Below, in pieces: positions 24,612-36,555 of a stretch of DNA of 64,000 nucleotides (positions are counted from its first letter, which is position 1; every line of letters starts with the position of its first letter). Below the pieces are notes generated by a model that had not been told where the DNA came from, searched no databases, and saw only the letters and a program-made list of their open reading frames with translations. Source of the DNA: Globisporangium splendens (Eukaryota > Oomycota > Peronosporomycetes > Pythiales > Pythiaceae); the NCBI GenBank assembly GCA_006386115.1, contig VFIW01000002.1, forward strand, positions 1,116,001 to 1,180,000, read 5' to 3'. Position numbers and translations under genes: made by a program.

Positions 24612-26575
24612 GGTGGAGCTCGGCTTCTGTGTGTGGCTTGCGGAGGGGGGGAGGTGGCGCCTGCAGCGAAAGTGAACAAGTGAGCACAGGGGGCGGAAAA
24701 CGACACGCTCCCATGGTCCCATGGGAAGAGAAGGGAGCACACAGGTCCCTCCTGTGTGCCCTTCCTTCCTTGGAGCATTTTTTATATTTCTTCCATCCCC
24801 CTCGTGGTCACCAACGACAGATAAGCGACTGCTACTCTTCGATTTCTTTTCTTTTTTTTTGTTTTTGTTTTTTGTTTTTTGTTTTGTTTTTTGCAGCAAA
24901 ACAAGCGAATAGAATCTTTCACAGCACACGAAACGTTAACATCTGTGAAAGGCTATATTATACTTGGCAGGATCCGGTCCAAAAAGAGGGCAAAAAAAAG
25001 GCACCTGACAAGCTCTGGCAGTCCTACGCGGCTGCATCACATGCGCACACCCCGTCCGCATCGCGAGATTGGATCAGAAAATAACAGCGAATGTGTACAC
25101 TCGGGCGTGCCATCCGCTCGTCCATCGCGTGGTTTCACGCAACCTTCCGTCAGAGTACAGTACACTTGCTCCAAAAGACTTGGCACACCCACTCCACATG
25201 CAAAGCAGAAGTACAGCACGCGAAAGGTTCTTTCTCGCCCCAAAAGTCCCACGTGTCCCTTCCTGCCGTTTCAACATGGCAGAGGATGAGATCTATATAT
25301 ACGAAAAATCTATCATAAGCGCACGTTCTCGACAGTGCAGCTGTGTGCGCAATGGGTGGATGAGGACGACGGCGGTAGATCTGGCGTCGCCGATGTCATC
25401 ATCCGCGGAACATTGGCCGCTGCCTTTTTGCTTGCTTCCATCTCCGCACGCACGTCCGTTGGCGCGCAATTGTGTACAAAACTACAGCTGTGTTCATGGT
25501 AAGTACGGTGTGGAAATCCATTCCGCGATCTTTGCGCGACTCTTCAGAGCGTGTATGCTGTGATTGTTGCATGGGTTCAATAAATAACAGCGCACATATG
25601 TTTCGATTCGAAGCACTGTGTCACCATACACACAGTCAGTCTATTGTACTTTTTGGCTCTTTGATTGAACACTTGTTGCATGTGTGCATACTCGCAAGCG
25701 CACGCAAGAAACCATTCGCTAGCTATCGATATATCTATATATACAAAAAGTGCATATGTATCTATGTATCTGGCCAGTTCGCCGGCTCGCGCCAGTTACC
25801 TGCCGTTTCAGAATCACCCATTTGAGACATGCTCCGCCATTTTTAGAGCGTTTTTCATTTTTCTGTTCTTTGTCCGCTGCAACGCAACGGAGAAAGAATC
25901 AAGAGATCTCCATGGAAAAATGCAATGTGAATATTCCACAAGCCCAGTCATGTACGTATTCTCACAAAGTATACACGCATAATGGCTTTGGCCAAGCTTG
26001 CTGGGAGGGAAAGAAGAAGATCGCCCGTTATCTTTCTCTTTTCGTCGACAAAATTCAATCGTAGCCATTTGTGTATGGCGAGGCATACGCATATACAATA
26101 CACATTGCAGCAGCTGCAAGTGTGCAAGCACAACCGCAAGTGGCAGAGAGATCACGACTACAGGCGAAACAGGAATGGCGGAATGATTGCTGCTGGCAGT
26201 GTGCATGCGCGTGAGCAGCGATCTGCAGTTTTACTGTTGAATGCCCAAATTACGCAAAACGTAGCACCCAAAATTGATGTGAAACGATTGTGTTGTTTTT
26301 TTTTCGAATACAAATTGTGGTATGTGCCTGCCGTTGTCAAATGCCTTGACAAACAATCGAATGCTCAATGGCTCCACAATCAACACAGGAGGCGATGCAT
26401 GCGCGGTAAACAAGTGTAGATGAACAATGCACCGGCATACGCAACAATAGAAATGAATGCGAACGTCAGCTCGTCTGATGTGCTGCACCGCAGTCTCATG
26501 CAGAGTGCACATGCGCATTGCTTCCCGTTTGACAAAGTTGAGCGACAATCGAGCAAAAGCAATCTCAAGTATCCA
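24612..26575. other. Gene-poor intergenic region with T-rich tract
   Basis: About 2 kb with no supported gene. A T-rich (TTTTTTG)-type tract spans 24846-24893. On the strand of the RWP-RK gene it reads as CAAAAA repeats some 240 nt upstream of the ATG. Otherwise the region holds AT-rich, low-information sequence. Confidence 0.45.
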
Positions 26576-27075
26576 TCACGTCACACGGGATAGATAATGA
26601 CATACATCGTTCCGTACAAATTGCCCGGTGAGTTCAAACTCTGGGCGACCGGAATTCCTTCCAACTTGAATACTGCGACTCGTATCCATAGCCAGAGTAG
26701 CAGCTTTGTCGGCCATTTTATGTACTCACGGTAGTGATGTGTCCAAGAGCGCACTCCGATTTCATTCGCAACACCTCGGCATTCTTCATACAGCGGGATC
26801 AGACGCTGACGCTTAGGTGAGTGATAATGCCGACGTTGTGAGATAATAAGATTGCTGTCACCGACAACGTGGAGAGGTTGCCACTGGGATCGACGAGTCG
26901 CTGCGAGTCCAAAGAGCAGACCTCTGTATTCAGCAACGTTGCAGGTAACTGGGGTGAGGGAAAAGGCGACCGAAGCAAACCAGTGAACCGAAAAAGCACT
27001 GCCATCCATCGTCACTTTGACACAGACCGCACCTGTTTCATTCCTCTTTCTTCTCGTCCACTGTGCAACTGACAC
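26576..27075 (-). pseudogene. RNase H-domain relic of a retroelement (or retroelement-derived gene)
   Basis: The frame carries RNase H features typical of oomycete retroelement-derived proteins: TCNVAEYRGLLFGLAA (catalytic Glu helix), WQPLHVVGDSNLIISQ (catalytic Asp), and LIPLYEECRGVANEIGVRSWTHHYRE. At about 26717-26722 a base is missing. The read frame goes out of register, while the next frame continues with the expected MADKAATLAMDTSRSIQ and then a tail to about 26576. The first catalytic Asp region (FDGGSRGN type) is not recognisable. No reverse transcriptase, LTR or target duplication was seen nearby. This is therefore a fragment. Confidence 0.65.
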
Positions 27076-28519
27076 TTGTAATCACCGCCTTCTCTCCCGG
27101 TGTGCAGCTTGCAGCATACAACAGGCGAATATACGTCAAGTCTTGTCTTAGTAGTCGATCCTCCTTCTGTTGTTTGAGAATAAGAGCTCACAACACAAAG
27201 GATTATGGATACTTTTGCAAAGAGGATGCGAGGCGGCGAATAGATAGTACAGTAGAGAGATCACTGTGAAGTGTGGGTCACTGTATGACGATTTGCGCAT
27301 CGCAATATTTCAGAGTTCACTTACGACAGTACATTTCCATCTGCACATCCATCACTCTGTTGCGTGTTGAAGTAGAGTGAGAACAAAGAGTTGTGTGTGT
27401 GTTGTCATATTCGGAGACGAGCGACATTGAAGGAGACGCAATATGTCGCACCATCAAGTCAGAAAAACAGCAGCCCCAACGACAACCAGAAGGTGAGGAA
27501 ATAAATCAACTAGCGCCAAGCACCAAACACAGCATCCTCTTGAAGAAGGGTCCTTGCATTCCGCCGCTCGCTGGCGCTCTTCATATACCGCGGCGTACGG
27601 CAATAGGTCAGGTGCATGCACACCGGACTGGAATGGCTTTACATACAGCGTGTTTGCATGCGCACTGTGCTGACGTGGAAGGAACAGCAGGCGAAGCCGT
27701 CCGAGCAGCAGAGCGAATCTATCAAGCAACAGCGCATTCGTTATCCCAGCAGCTGGCGCAAGCTGTTGAACTTGTGCACAACGACTTCTGAGTTTTGCAA
27801 AGAATGCAATATATTAGTATACGGTAATCTCATCCGGACTATAAAGCCGTCTCGCTGGCTCTCAGAAAGTTTATACGGACACGTATACGAATTTATTCTC
27901 TATGCAGACTGCTTTTGTATATTTCGAACATCAGCGTAATCTATTCGCTCATTTACGTTGCAGTCGTGTTGCGCATGTGACAAAAGAAGGCCAATTTGCC
28001 GTCACCATCAGAGCAAGCCATCCTCCGATGGTTGAGTTGAAACATTCCAAAACGCGATGCAAACTGAAACCCACTTTTCCTCAGCAATTGCAACCCGACC
28101 CCTTCTCGTCGCTCTGTTCAGTGTCGCCTATCCGACATCATCTCTTTGCCAAGGGTATGCGGTGCCAAACAACTTTTACATATGTTTGAAGTCTATTGGC
28201 AATCGCTTTGTGCGGGGATACCAGTTTCCAGAGCGTTCTCTCACCCACCAAATTGCAATTTTTGGGGGGAGTGTTGGTTGATGGTTGTACTGTAAGAAAC
28301 CCCTTGCGCGCGTTTGTTTCCGCCATAAAAATCTCACATCCGCAGACAGCCGTTTGCTGTGTGCGACTGCTTGCCGCTCTTCTCCAAGCTCATCCGAAAG
28401 GCAAGTTGGCCTAATTATAGCAGGCGCAAACACATTCCTCCCCCCTTCCTCAGTCACACACAAGACACCCAACACACACCCAACACACGTGCCACCGCGA
28501 ATTCACACAAGCAGAGAGA
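27076..28519. other. Intergenic region, no supported gene
   Basis: Short ORFs here lack domain or splice evidence. The last 60-100 bp before 28520 (CACA/ACAC-rich) are probably the leader of the next gene. Confidence 0.45.
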
Positions 28520-29158
28520 ATGTCGGACGTCGTGCCTTCGTTCTTCCCGACGCCGCACGAGATAGCCGGCGGCATCCGCTGGATGCGCGAGCACCCGGTG
28601 GTGGCGACGGCGGCGGCGGCCGCAGCGACGGCCGTGAGCGTCATCTCGTACCTCAAAGCCCGCGCCGAGGACGAGCAGCAGCTCGTGTACAGCGCCGACA
28701 ACAGTGCAGATGAAGAGGATGAAGATGAGGAGGGTGGCGATGGTTATTACGACACAAAGCGACTAGGCGCTGCGATTACGACAGTGAACTCGCACAAGGA
28801 CAGCGAGCGCTTCCGAGAGCATCTGCGGATGGCCACGACGTCGCCACGGAAAGAGAACGCTGACGACATTTACAGTTCGACGGAGAGCGAGGTGTCGACG
28901 ACGTCGCCGACGGTCCGCAGCCGAAATCACAATAACTACAGCGTCAGCAACTTGGCGTTTGCGTTTGAAGGCTGCAGCTTACACGACAAGGACCAGGATC
29001 AAGACGACAGCATGCATGGTCCGTTGCGCAGAAATACAACCGCCGCACTGGACAAACACGCGTCCGTAATAGAAGAAGACGACGACGAGGACACGTCAGC
29101 GTCGCCGCAGTGGGGCTGGTACGTGTCCACGACGCCTCCGGATGAGTACTACACCTAG
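28520..29158 (+). CDS. Membrane-anchored acidic protein, Trp-Gly-Trp tail family, member A
   Basis: A single exon encodes 212 aa. The N-terminal motif P-T-P-H-E-I-A-G-G-I-R-W-M-R-E-H-P is followed by an alanine-rich hydrophobic segment (VVATAAAAAATAVSVISYL, residues about 27-45) that looks like a membrane anchor. A long, strongly acidic and Ser/Thr-rich region follows (EEDEDEEGG; EEDDDEDTS). The protein ends WGWYVSTTPPDEYYT. The same three-part layout with matching N- and C-terminal motifs occurs in the gene at 40155-40756, so the two are paralogues (see findings). The function is unknown. The C-terminal motif may be a docking or phosphorylation site, which is inference. Confidence 0.85.
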   Translation: MSDVVPSFFPTPHEIAGGIRWMREHPVVATAAAAAATAVSVISYLKARAEDEQQLVYSADNSADEEDEDEEGGDGYYDTKRLGAAITTVNSHKDSERFREHLRMATTSPRKENADDIYSSTESEVSTTSPTVRSRNHNNYSVSNLAFAFEGCSLHDKDQDQDDSMHGPLRRNTTAALDKHASVIEEDDDEDTSASPQWGWYVSTTPPDEYYT

Positions 29159-29985
29159 AAATGTGGACGACTCGAGACAACCGCATGACGTGAGACTTGG
29201 CTCAGTTTTTAGAGAAATTGTGGACCAGCGGCAAGCGTGGATGGTGGCGCGTTACAGACACCCACCCGTTCAGCCAAGTCGACGACGACACCAGTAGACG
29301 CTAGAGCTCGAAGCCCAAGACCCAGTTCTCTCCAAGTCTCTCCGCCAGCATATCTATGATTTTTTCCCTCTATCATTTGCCCCCGCGTTCCCTGATATCA
29401 CACAAGACGACGACTGTATGACTATGATATAATATTATATATGAGTTTTTGACCTAGACAGCAAAAGCAATTGTGAGAATCTGTTTGCTGTTTGTGCATA
29501 TGCCATTTAGTTCACCTGGTCAACACACCAACTCTTTCATTTGCTTGAACGCAGGTAGGATTTTTGTATTTATCAGAAAAGACTTTCCTGCTCGAGGAAC
29601 GACTTGCTTTTTGCATTTGCATGAATTGACGAGACCGCTGTATCCATCCATCCATCCGTTTTGTCCTACACAGCGTCTATCCCACGGTAGCTTTTTATCA
29701 ACTCCAAAACAAAGACACGCAGCGACGCGCTTGTTCAAAAAGACGAACCGACGCCAAACTTCAATATACTCAGACGGGAAAGCTGAATTGTACAGTGTAT
29801 CTCGCAATAGCAATTCACACGCGTTCGTCCGCGTCTGCTTCATTCTGTTGGTTGGTTGATACTTCATTGATACTTTTGCTCCAAGTCTGGCTGCTACTTA
29901 TAACTTAAATTGATATACACATACATAGATGCCGCCTTATATATAAAGAGTCAAGCCCATTGTTAGGCTTCATGGCGGTTCATGC
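29159..29985. other. Intergenic region between convergent genes
   Basis: These 830 bp are shared 3' flank. They include an AT-rich stretch near 29425-29445 and an (ATCC)4-type microsatellite at 29642-29657. No gene is supported. Confidence 0.45.
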
Positions 29986-31548
29986 TCAGAGGATAGCGCC
30001 GTCGTCCGAGGAGCAGACGCGGTGGAGCTTGGGCACCATGCCGCTGCTGGCGGCGGCCTGGATGATGGTCTGCACGCCGTCGGGGCTCAGGAAGTTGTCC
30101 TCGAGTCCCAGGAAGCGCAGCTGCGGGCACGCGCGGCCCGCGAGCAGCAGCTCCTGCAGTGGCGGCACGCAGTTGTCCGTGATCACGTTGCCGCCCAGAC
30201 ACAAGTACCGCAGCTGCGTCGTGTTTGCCCTTGCCAGCGCCGAGACGATCTTGTACAGACCGGCCTCGCCGATATAGTTGCGTCGCAGATCCAGGCGCGA
30301 GAGTCTCGGAACTGCGTCGCGTACCTTGAGCAGCCGCGCGATGTGCGAGATGCCTACGTCCGTGATGCTGTTGCCACCGAGCAGCAGGTCCTCCAACTGA
30401 GGGCACGCGCCGCGCGTGAGTGCATCGCACAGAGCGCGCACACCGTTGCACTGTCGCGTATTGGTGAAGACTGAGACGAGGTGGAGCTGCTTGAGGTGGC
30501 GACCAGCGCCGGCATCGAGGGCGGCCGCGAGGCGCGCCACGATGTATTCGCCGTCGTTGCTCTGGGTCGCGTCGAGCTCGGCACAGCCCCAGGCATGCAG
30601 AGGACCGGCTGCTCCGTGCTGTCGCTGCTGTTCAGGGTTCTGTGGACTGCTGCTGCTGTTGGTGATCACGAGCTGCTCGAGGTTCGACAGGCGGTAGAGA
30701 CTGAAAAGGTCGTCGCTATCGAGGCAGTGCTGGAGCTGCTGCGCGCTCAGCTGGAGTCGCAGGATGCACGACGGCAGGAACTCCGAAGCGAAGCGGCTTA
30801 GAACACGGTTCGCGATCACCTCGCGGCCGTCCAGGAACGAGAAAATGTTGCGCACGCAGTCGTCGCCGATGCGCTGGAACAGGAAACCGCGTTCACCGCT
30901 GCTGCTGTTTGTTTTCGTTTCTTCGACGTCTGAGAGTCCGACGACACGACGGCGCTTAATGTTAAAATCTGGCGTCAGGTCGAGGTGGCGCGCCAGGAGC
31001 AGTCGACGCTTCGGACTCAGGACCTGCTGCTGTTCCTGCATGGCGCGCTCGGCGGCGGCTTCGTGGTAACTCAGGGCTACGAGCGACTGCAATCGTCGAC
31101 GCAGCGTCGCCAGGTTGCGGTACTCGTCGAGCGAGTGCGCGCGCGAGTAGAGCGACAATTCGATGCGCTTGGCGAGCGTCGCGGCCGACTGGCCCTGCTG
31201 CTGGGCTGCTGCAACCGCGTTCTTCTTCTCCGTGAGCGTGATGATGCGCTGGACCATCACGCGACGCTCGGGTAGGTCGTTCATCGACTGCCACGGGGTC
31301 GAGGGCACGTCGTCGTCGTCGTCGTCCTGCTCGTCGCTGTCACTGGACGAAGACGAGGAGGAAGACACGGGCGTAGTGCCGATGCGCTTGCGCGCCTGCA
31401 CATCGGGCATGAGCTGCGACCACTGCGGCAGCACGCTGCTGCTGACTGTGGACGGCGTGATGGCTCCCACACCGTCGTCCACATCCATGGCATCGACTGC
31501 CACTTCTTCATGCGCGGGGCTCGTGATCGTCGGCTGCTCGTCGTTCAT
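29986..31548 (-). CDS. KIX-like / F-box-like / leucine-rich repeat protein
   Basis: A single exon encodes 520 aa. Residues 1-85 are low complexity (Ser9 run, Asp-rich). About 87-160 form a KIX-like three-helix region: PWQSMNDLPERRVMVQRIITLTEKK ... AKRIELSLYSRAHSLDEYRNLATLRRRLQSLV. This is the fold used by CBP/Mediator tails to bind activation domains. About 225-260 read as an F-box-like helix set (LFQRIGDDCVRNIFSFLDGREVIANRVLSRFASEFL). About 340-510 hold ribonuclease-inhibitor-type LRRs (LEDLLLGGNSITDVGISHI, LSRLDLRRNYIGEAGLYKI, LRYLCLGGNVITDNCV, LRFLGLEDNFLSPDGV). It is likely a nuclear adaptor, or a ubiquitin-ligase subunit with an activator-binding module. The KIX and F-box calls are by eye. 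Confidence 0.75.
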   Translation of the reverse strand: MNDEQPTITSPAHEEVAVDAMDVDDGVGAITPSTVSSSVLPQWSQLMPDVQARKRIGTTPVSSSSSSSSDSDEQDDDDDDVPSTPWQSMNDLPERRVMVQRIITLTEKKNAVAAAQQQGQSAATLAKRIELSLYSRAHSLDEYRNLATLRRRLQSLVALSYHEAAAERAMQEQQQVLSPKRRLLLARHLDLTPDFNIKRRRVVGLSDVEETKTNSSSGERGFLFQRIGDDCVRNIFSFLDGREVIANRVLSRFASEFLPSCILRLQLSAQQLQHCLDSDDLFSLYRLSNLEQLVITNSSSSPQNPEQQRQHGAAGPLHAWGCAELDATQSNDGEYIVARLAAALDAGAGRHLKQLHLVSVFTNTRQCNGVRALCDALTRGACPQLEDLLLGGNSITDVGISHIARLLKVRDAVPRLSRLDLRRNYIGEAGLYKIVSALARANTTQLRYLCLGGNVITDNCVPPLQELLLAGRACPQLRFLGLEDNFLSPDGVQTIIQAAASSGMVPKLHRVCSSDDGAIL

Positions 31549-34500
31549 GCTTGATGCTTGATACTTGCTGCAAGTGGTGGGGGAATAGATAGATTGGTAC
31601 CAGTGATACTTACTGGTGGCGTGTTGCTGGTATCACCGGATATATGCTGCGGTGCTGCTCTGCTAAAGGAGTGTGGGAATTGGTTGATACTCGCGTTACG
31701 GAGTTTGATACTTTATCCTGGACGGAAAAAGTGGAAATGAACGACAATGTGCAGCAAGCGGCGGACGCAAAGTCGCAATAAACGATTGTGCAGTTGTTGC
31801 TGGCGGATGGTTGTGCGGAACCGCCATGGCTCTTCTCCGTTCCATTTGTTGTCTGTTGTCGAGATGACCATTTTGTGGATGCAGCAAGTGTGCAATCCGG
31901 AGCTTGCGATTGGCTCGTTGGTGACGTTATAGCCCTAACCACGTTCGCTTTCGAGAGCTGGAGCAAAAACGGAATGTTCTAAAAAGCATGCTGGTGGCAC
32001 CAGCTGCTGCTGCTGAAACGAACAGAAAAAGGACCGAGGATGGACAGCCACGGTGGACTTGCTGAGCTCATGTGGTGCGTCAGCGGATACCGTTCTACAA
32101 TACGGTACGTGCGCAAAACTCGAGTGGATTTAACAGCGGACTGTAGACATTTTGGTGGGGTCGTGAACATGCACACACCGAATACACATGTCGTGCAGAA
32201 TCCGTTGTCTCGTATCATTGTTCTAATCAACTGACTCAGGTCTGCAAAGCCTCCCTCGTGCAATATATTATATATTTGCACGAGGGAGGCTAATCAGGGT
32301 TCTTCTGCGTGTTGCAGAGAGAAAACGGCGAGCGAGAAGGGGATAGAGAGCTGGCATCGAGAGAGCTGCTCTCGTCTCCATACTGACGAGGACGGTGCTA
32401 GACCTGCTGTCTCATTTACTGAAGTGCCTCTTGCTCGCATGAGTACACTTTCTCATGATCTATGGCTTGTCTCTTCAGTGTCGTTAGTGCCCTCCACTTG
32501 TCATTTTACAGGTCATTGTGCTGCTGGATCGTCCACCACATTCATGGGCTCGTTTTCCGGTTATGACAATCAGAGGAGACTGCTGGTTTGTCGCGTGGTG
32601 GAATGGCCACAGACTCCGGCTCGCTGAGCAGCAGACAATTTTTGGCGCACAGCAACCTCTTCGTGGTCCAGCAGCATAGAGAGAGAAAAGAGTGGGCCGA
32701 CCGAGCACGGGAACAGGCCACTTTTCTTCGCGATCGTGCGGAGACAGATTGCAAGGTTACGATGTGGGTGAATAACAATCAACAATGGACAGGCGATTGA
32801 TTGAGCGCGGACGGCTCAAGGATTCTTCACGCGATCGGCGTCAACGCGTCTGCAAAGACGAAGCAATCGGATCTTAGTAGAGTCGCACATGGCAAAGAAA
32901 AGTCGTTTATCGATTAGAGCTTCGGTTCGCTGGTCGGGGCATATCCTTGCGCATATAAAGAGAGCGAAAGTGCTCTGACTTGCTGACTTGGGAAGCATTG
33001 GATTTTTGCCTTGCCAGCAGGCAGCCTGACCCAGGTGATAGTTCATGCGCATCAACGGCACGGAGCTGCAGCGATGTGAGGCGGGAGGGTCCATCTCAAA
33101 TCTTGCTCTTCTTGGTCTCTGCACGCGAAAGGAGAGTCAATTTCCATCCAGCCAGCCGGGAACGAAGAACTGACTTGTTGACAAGTGTCCGTTCGTGTAA
33201 AGTGAACAACTAAACGCATTGCGCGCACATTCCGCGACTTTTCGAGGAAAAGATCGTGCTATGGCCGGGTCAATCTGTCACACCGCGTCAACTGAATGAC
33301 AGCCAGACTGAACACGACGACGCCACAACGAGCGATTCATACGGTACGGTGCGTTTTCTGTGACGTGTTCGAAAATCCCAGCCGGTATTTTCGAAGACCG
33401 AAAGGAGCGGCAGCGAGACTTTCCCTCCCGATCACGAAAGGCTCTGTTCGGCTGTTTATTGGCGCGTGCTGCACTTTCATCCCCGTGATTCAGGAAGAAT
33501 CGACGTGAAAAGGTAGCGTGAAAGCAATAGGATGGACTCGGTCCTATTGCTGCACCATTTCACTGATCCATCTACCAGCCACTGACTGCGGGGTCGGAAG
33601 ATCGCTTCACTGGACTGACCGCCTTGGATGATTTGGTCCTACGTAGCAGTGGGCTTTCTCGCAGAAAAAGAATGGGCTGGTGCGGCGGTTTCTGCGTGCG
33701 TGCGAAGTCAAGACGTCAGGTGATCGTTGCAAATGTGGCTACATGAAGTAGCGGGTGGGTAGTGTATCATTTAGGTGCTCGGCATTGAGTCAACTCTGCC
33801 AAAGAGGAATCTCGATGGTTGGGGATTCTTCCTGATCTCCCCCACATCGTATTCCCGACGTGCAAACTCTATCTGATGAGCTCGATCCTCGGTGGTACTT
33901 GTGACGAGATCTATTGCTCACTCTTTGCAGAGACCACTGCGTCTTGCAGTGGAGAATGGTGGTATGTAGCATAGTATCGGCTGCGAATTGTGTCCAATGC
34001 CCACAGAGTGACTTGCAAGCATGAAATCTCCTCTTTCATGCCTTCTCCATGATGTAAACAACCCACTGCCACCGCGTCTTTACAGTCGAGCAGCAAGATT
34101 ATCGCAAGTGGTCAAAGCAATGCACGTGCCAATGTAGCCCTTTGGATGAGACCGTGCTCGTGAGCTTACATGCGTGAACTTGTACCTCCAAAGTAAGCCC
34201 TCTACACACAGCCATGTGTTGAAATGGAAGCTTTGCGTGTCTTTCCCATGATCGCTTTCGCCTCCAAGTAAACGCTTGGCCACCAGACACGTGCAGAAAT
34301 GCAAGCTTGGCGTGTCAATGCTCCGTGCGTCTACTGTGCAATACTGTGCAATTAATGCACTGTAAACTGGATAGATACAGTATGCTGTCACCTCGTGACT
34401 TTGGCGGCAGTGCAACTATTGTGGTGCTTCGAATCCGCATGGCAGAACGTACGATACTGTACGGAGCGGGCGTGTCCAGCGGAAGGTGAGCTTCTCGACG

Positions 34501-35031
34501 TCACGGCGACCTTGTTGCTTGTGCCTGTACCAGGTGCTTGCACACAATTATTCGAGCATTGGCGTTGTCGGTGAAGGCAGAGGCACGGCTACATCAACAA
34601 CCCGCTGCTCTTGCTTACCAAGTGTAGCAGCAAGCGTAAAGCAGTCTTGAGGTGCTGGAATACTGTCCAGGACACGACGCGGTTTGCGTAAATAATGGCT
34701 GACAGATTCAGGTTCACTCTCGTACTTGACTCTCCTTTGCAATTCTGAATGTAAAGTGGAGTGCGATAAATAATCTATACCAGTACACACTTTTCTAGCC
34801 CAACCTATATCCAGACCTTCAGAATGCTTCAGATCGGGCCGAGCCGAGCCGATGTTTCTTCTTCTTCTTCTTTTTGATTGGCTCGTTGCGTGGCAACACG
34901 AAAGTTCAGGCGAGGGACAGCCTGAAGTAACAGAGAGTAAAGAAACCTCTTTTTGTCGAAGGGGGTCGGTCGATAATTGTGCCAGAGCAAGCAAGGCTGA
35001 AAGAGACCGCCGCGTGCACACACGAGCGAAC
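31549..35031. other. Large gene-free segment
   Basis: These 3.5 kb show no ORF with domain, splice or composition support. The outstanding element is a 16-bp perfect hairpin at 32248-32291 (own entry). The rest is mixed-composition DNA. The last 100 bp belong to the syntaxin promoter and leader. Confidence 0.45.
32248..32291. repeat. Perfect 16-bp inverted repeat with AT spacer (hairpin)
   Basis: The left arm AGCCTCCCTCGTGCAA (32248-32263) and its exact complement (32276-32291) flank a 12-nt AT-only spacer. It would form a 16-bp stem with a small loop. It stands alone in a gene-free region. Confidence 0.95.
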
Positions 35032-36425
35032 ATGGCGGAGAACCGCACGGCCGACTTCCGGCAGTTCTGCCACAAGTACGCGCAGCAGCAGAAGCCCTCG
35101 ACTGTCCCGCAGGTGCGTATTTTGTCTTTCCATATGTATGTATGTATGTATGCTTTATATACACACGCGTGCGGTGTAGGAGGTGGTCACTTTGCGTCTG
35201 CGAAAAGAAAAAGACCCGTGGTTATGGATGTATGTTGGGGTAAAATGGAATCCTGACAGCTTGTTTATCTGTGTGTGTGCTTGTGCAGAAGCAACATGGT
35301 GCGCATACTTCGCTGCAGGAGAACGTGCAGTTCAACGCGGCCGCGTCGGATATCTCGAAGGAAGTGTACCAGGCATCGCAACGGCTGCAGCAGTTAACAC
35401 AGTGTACGTTGGCTTGCATGAGAGGATTATGGAGAATACTAATCGAAATGCTTCCCTATATTTTTGTGTACGTGTATATGTGTTTGTATTCGACTAGTGG
35501 TTCGACAGAACAACATGTTCAACGACCCGACAGAAGCGATCAATGAGCTCGCCGCGCTTGTGAAGAAAGACATCACGGACATCAACGCCCAGTTAGACAA
35601 CCTCCAGGTATATACTATTCACCTGATGCTGGGAGATGTCTATCATAATGCGGTGGGTATTGATGGTGTACTCCTTGCTGCTGTGTAGGAATATATCAAT
35701 AGTAAGCGGTCCGCGAATGGGTCGAAGCAAGCCGCGACGCACTCGGACGCGATCGTGTCGCTGATGAAATCCAACTTGATGGTCACGACCAAGGGCTTCA
35801 AGGACATTCTCGAAGTGCGGCAGGAGAACATGAAATTGCAGCAGAACCGGCGCGCGCGGTACGGGAAGACCGCGTCGAGCGCGCTAGGTAAGCCGCTCGC
35901 GTTCCGCGCGCCACCGCCAGCGCCATCGAGTCGTTCCGACGGGTCGGAGGTGAACTTGAACAACACACTGCCACGTCCCGACGGCATTCAGAGCAGCGAC
36001 GGCGGCAGCGAGATCATGCCGCTGATCTCGATGATGTCGCAGGAGCAGGTCGTCGCGGAGCAGCAAAACTACACCGAATCGCGCGCCGAGGCTGTCTCCC
36101 AAATTGAAAGCCACATTGTCGATATTGGTCAAATGTTTGGTCGTCTCGCGACGATTCTCCACGAACAAGAAGATCTCGTGCGAAGGTGCGTCTCCCGTTT
36201 GCATATATAGGGAAGTCTGCGCTTTGGATATGGCTGCTGACGTTTTCTTATGTGTATATGAACAGGATCGACGACAATGTGGACGACACGCTCGCGAACG
36301 TGAGTGCAGGAGAGAACGAGCTCTTGAAGTACTTTTCGAGTCTGTCAAACAATAGAATGTTGGCATTGAAGGTCTCGGCTATTTTATTCGTATTTCTGAT
36401 CTTCTTTATGTTTTTCTTAGCTTAG
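35032..36425 (+). CDS. Syntaxin-5/Sed5-family Qa-SNARE
   Basis: Exons are 35032-35112, 35289-35403, 35498-35607, 35689-36185 and 36266-36425, giving 320 aa, all in phase. The N-terminus RTADFRQFCHKYA corresponds to the syntaxin-5 N-peptide (RTxEFxxxV type). The Habc helices include LQQLTQLVRQNNMFNDPTEAINELAALVKKDITDIN, a stretch almost diagnostic for Sed5/STX5. The SNARE motif runs from about residue 235 (YTESRAEAVSQIESHIVDIGQMFGRLATILHEQEDLVRRIDDNVDDTLANV), and a C-terminal anchor follows (LKVSAILFVFLIFFMFFLA). It is the ER-Golgi/intra-Golgi target SNARE. Intron 1 contains an (ATGT)n tract at about 35134-35152. GOT1, another ER-Golgi gene, lies at 59.7 kb, with no sign of linkage. Confidence 0.94.
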
Positions 36426-36555
36426 GCAGCCACCACCATCGTTTTTTGACAAACCCGATCTTATAAAAGCAAAAATATAAAAGATAGAGGAAGAACATGC
36501 TGGTGTGTGTGTGTGTTTCTTTTTTCATTTCGATTCTTGGCCAACAGCAGCATAC

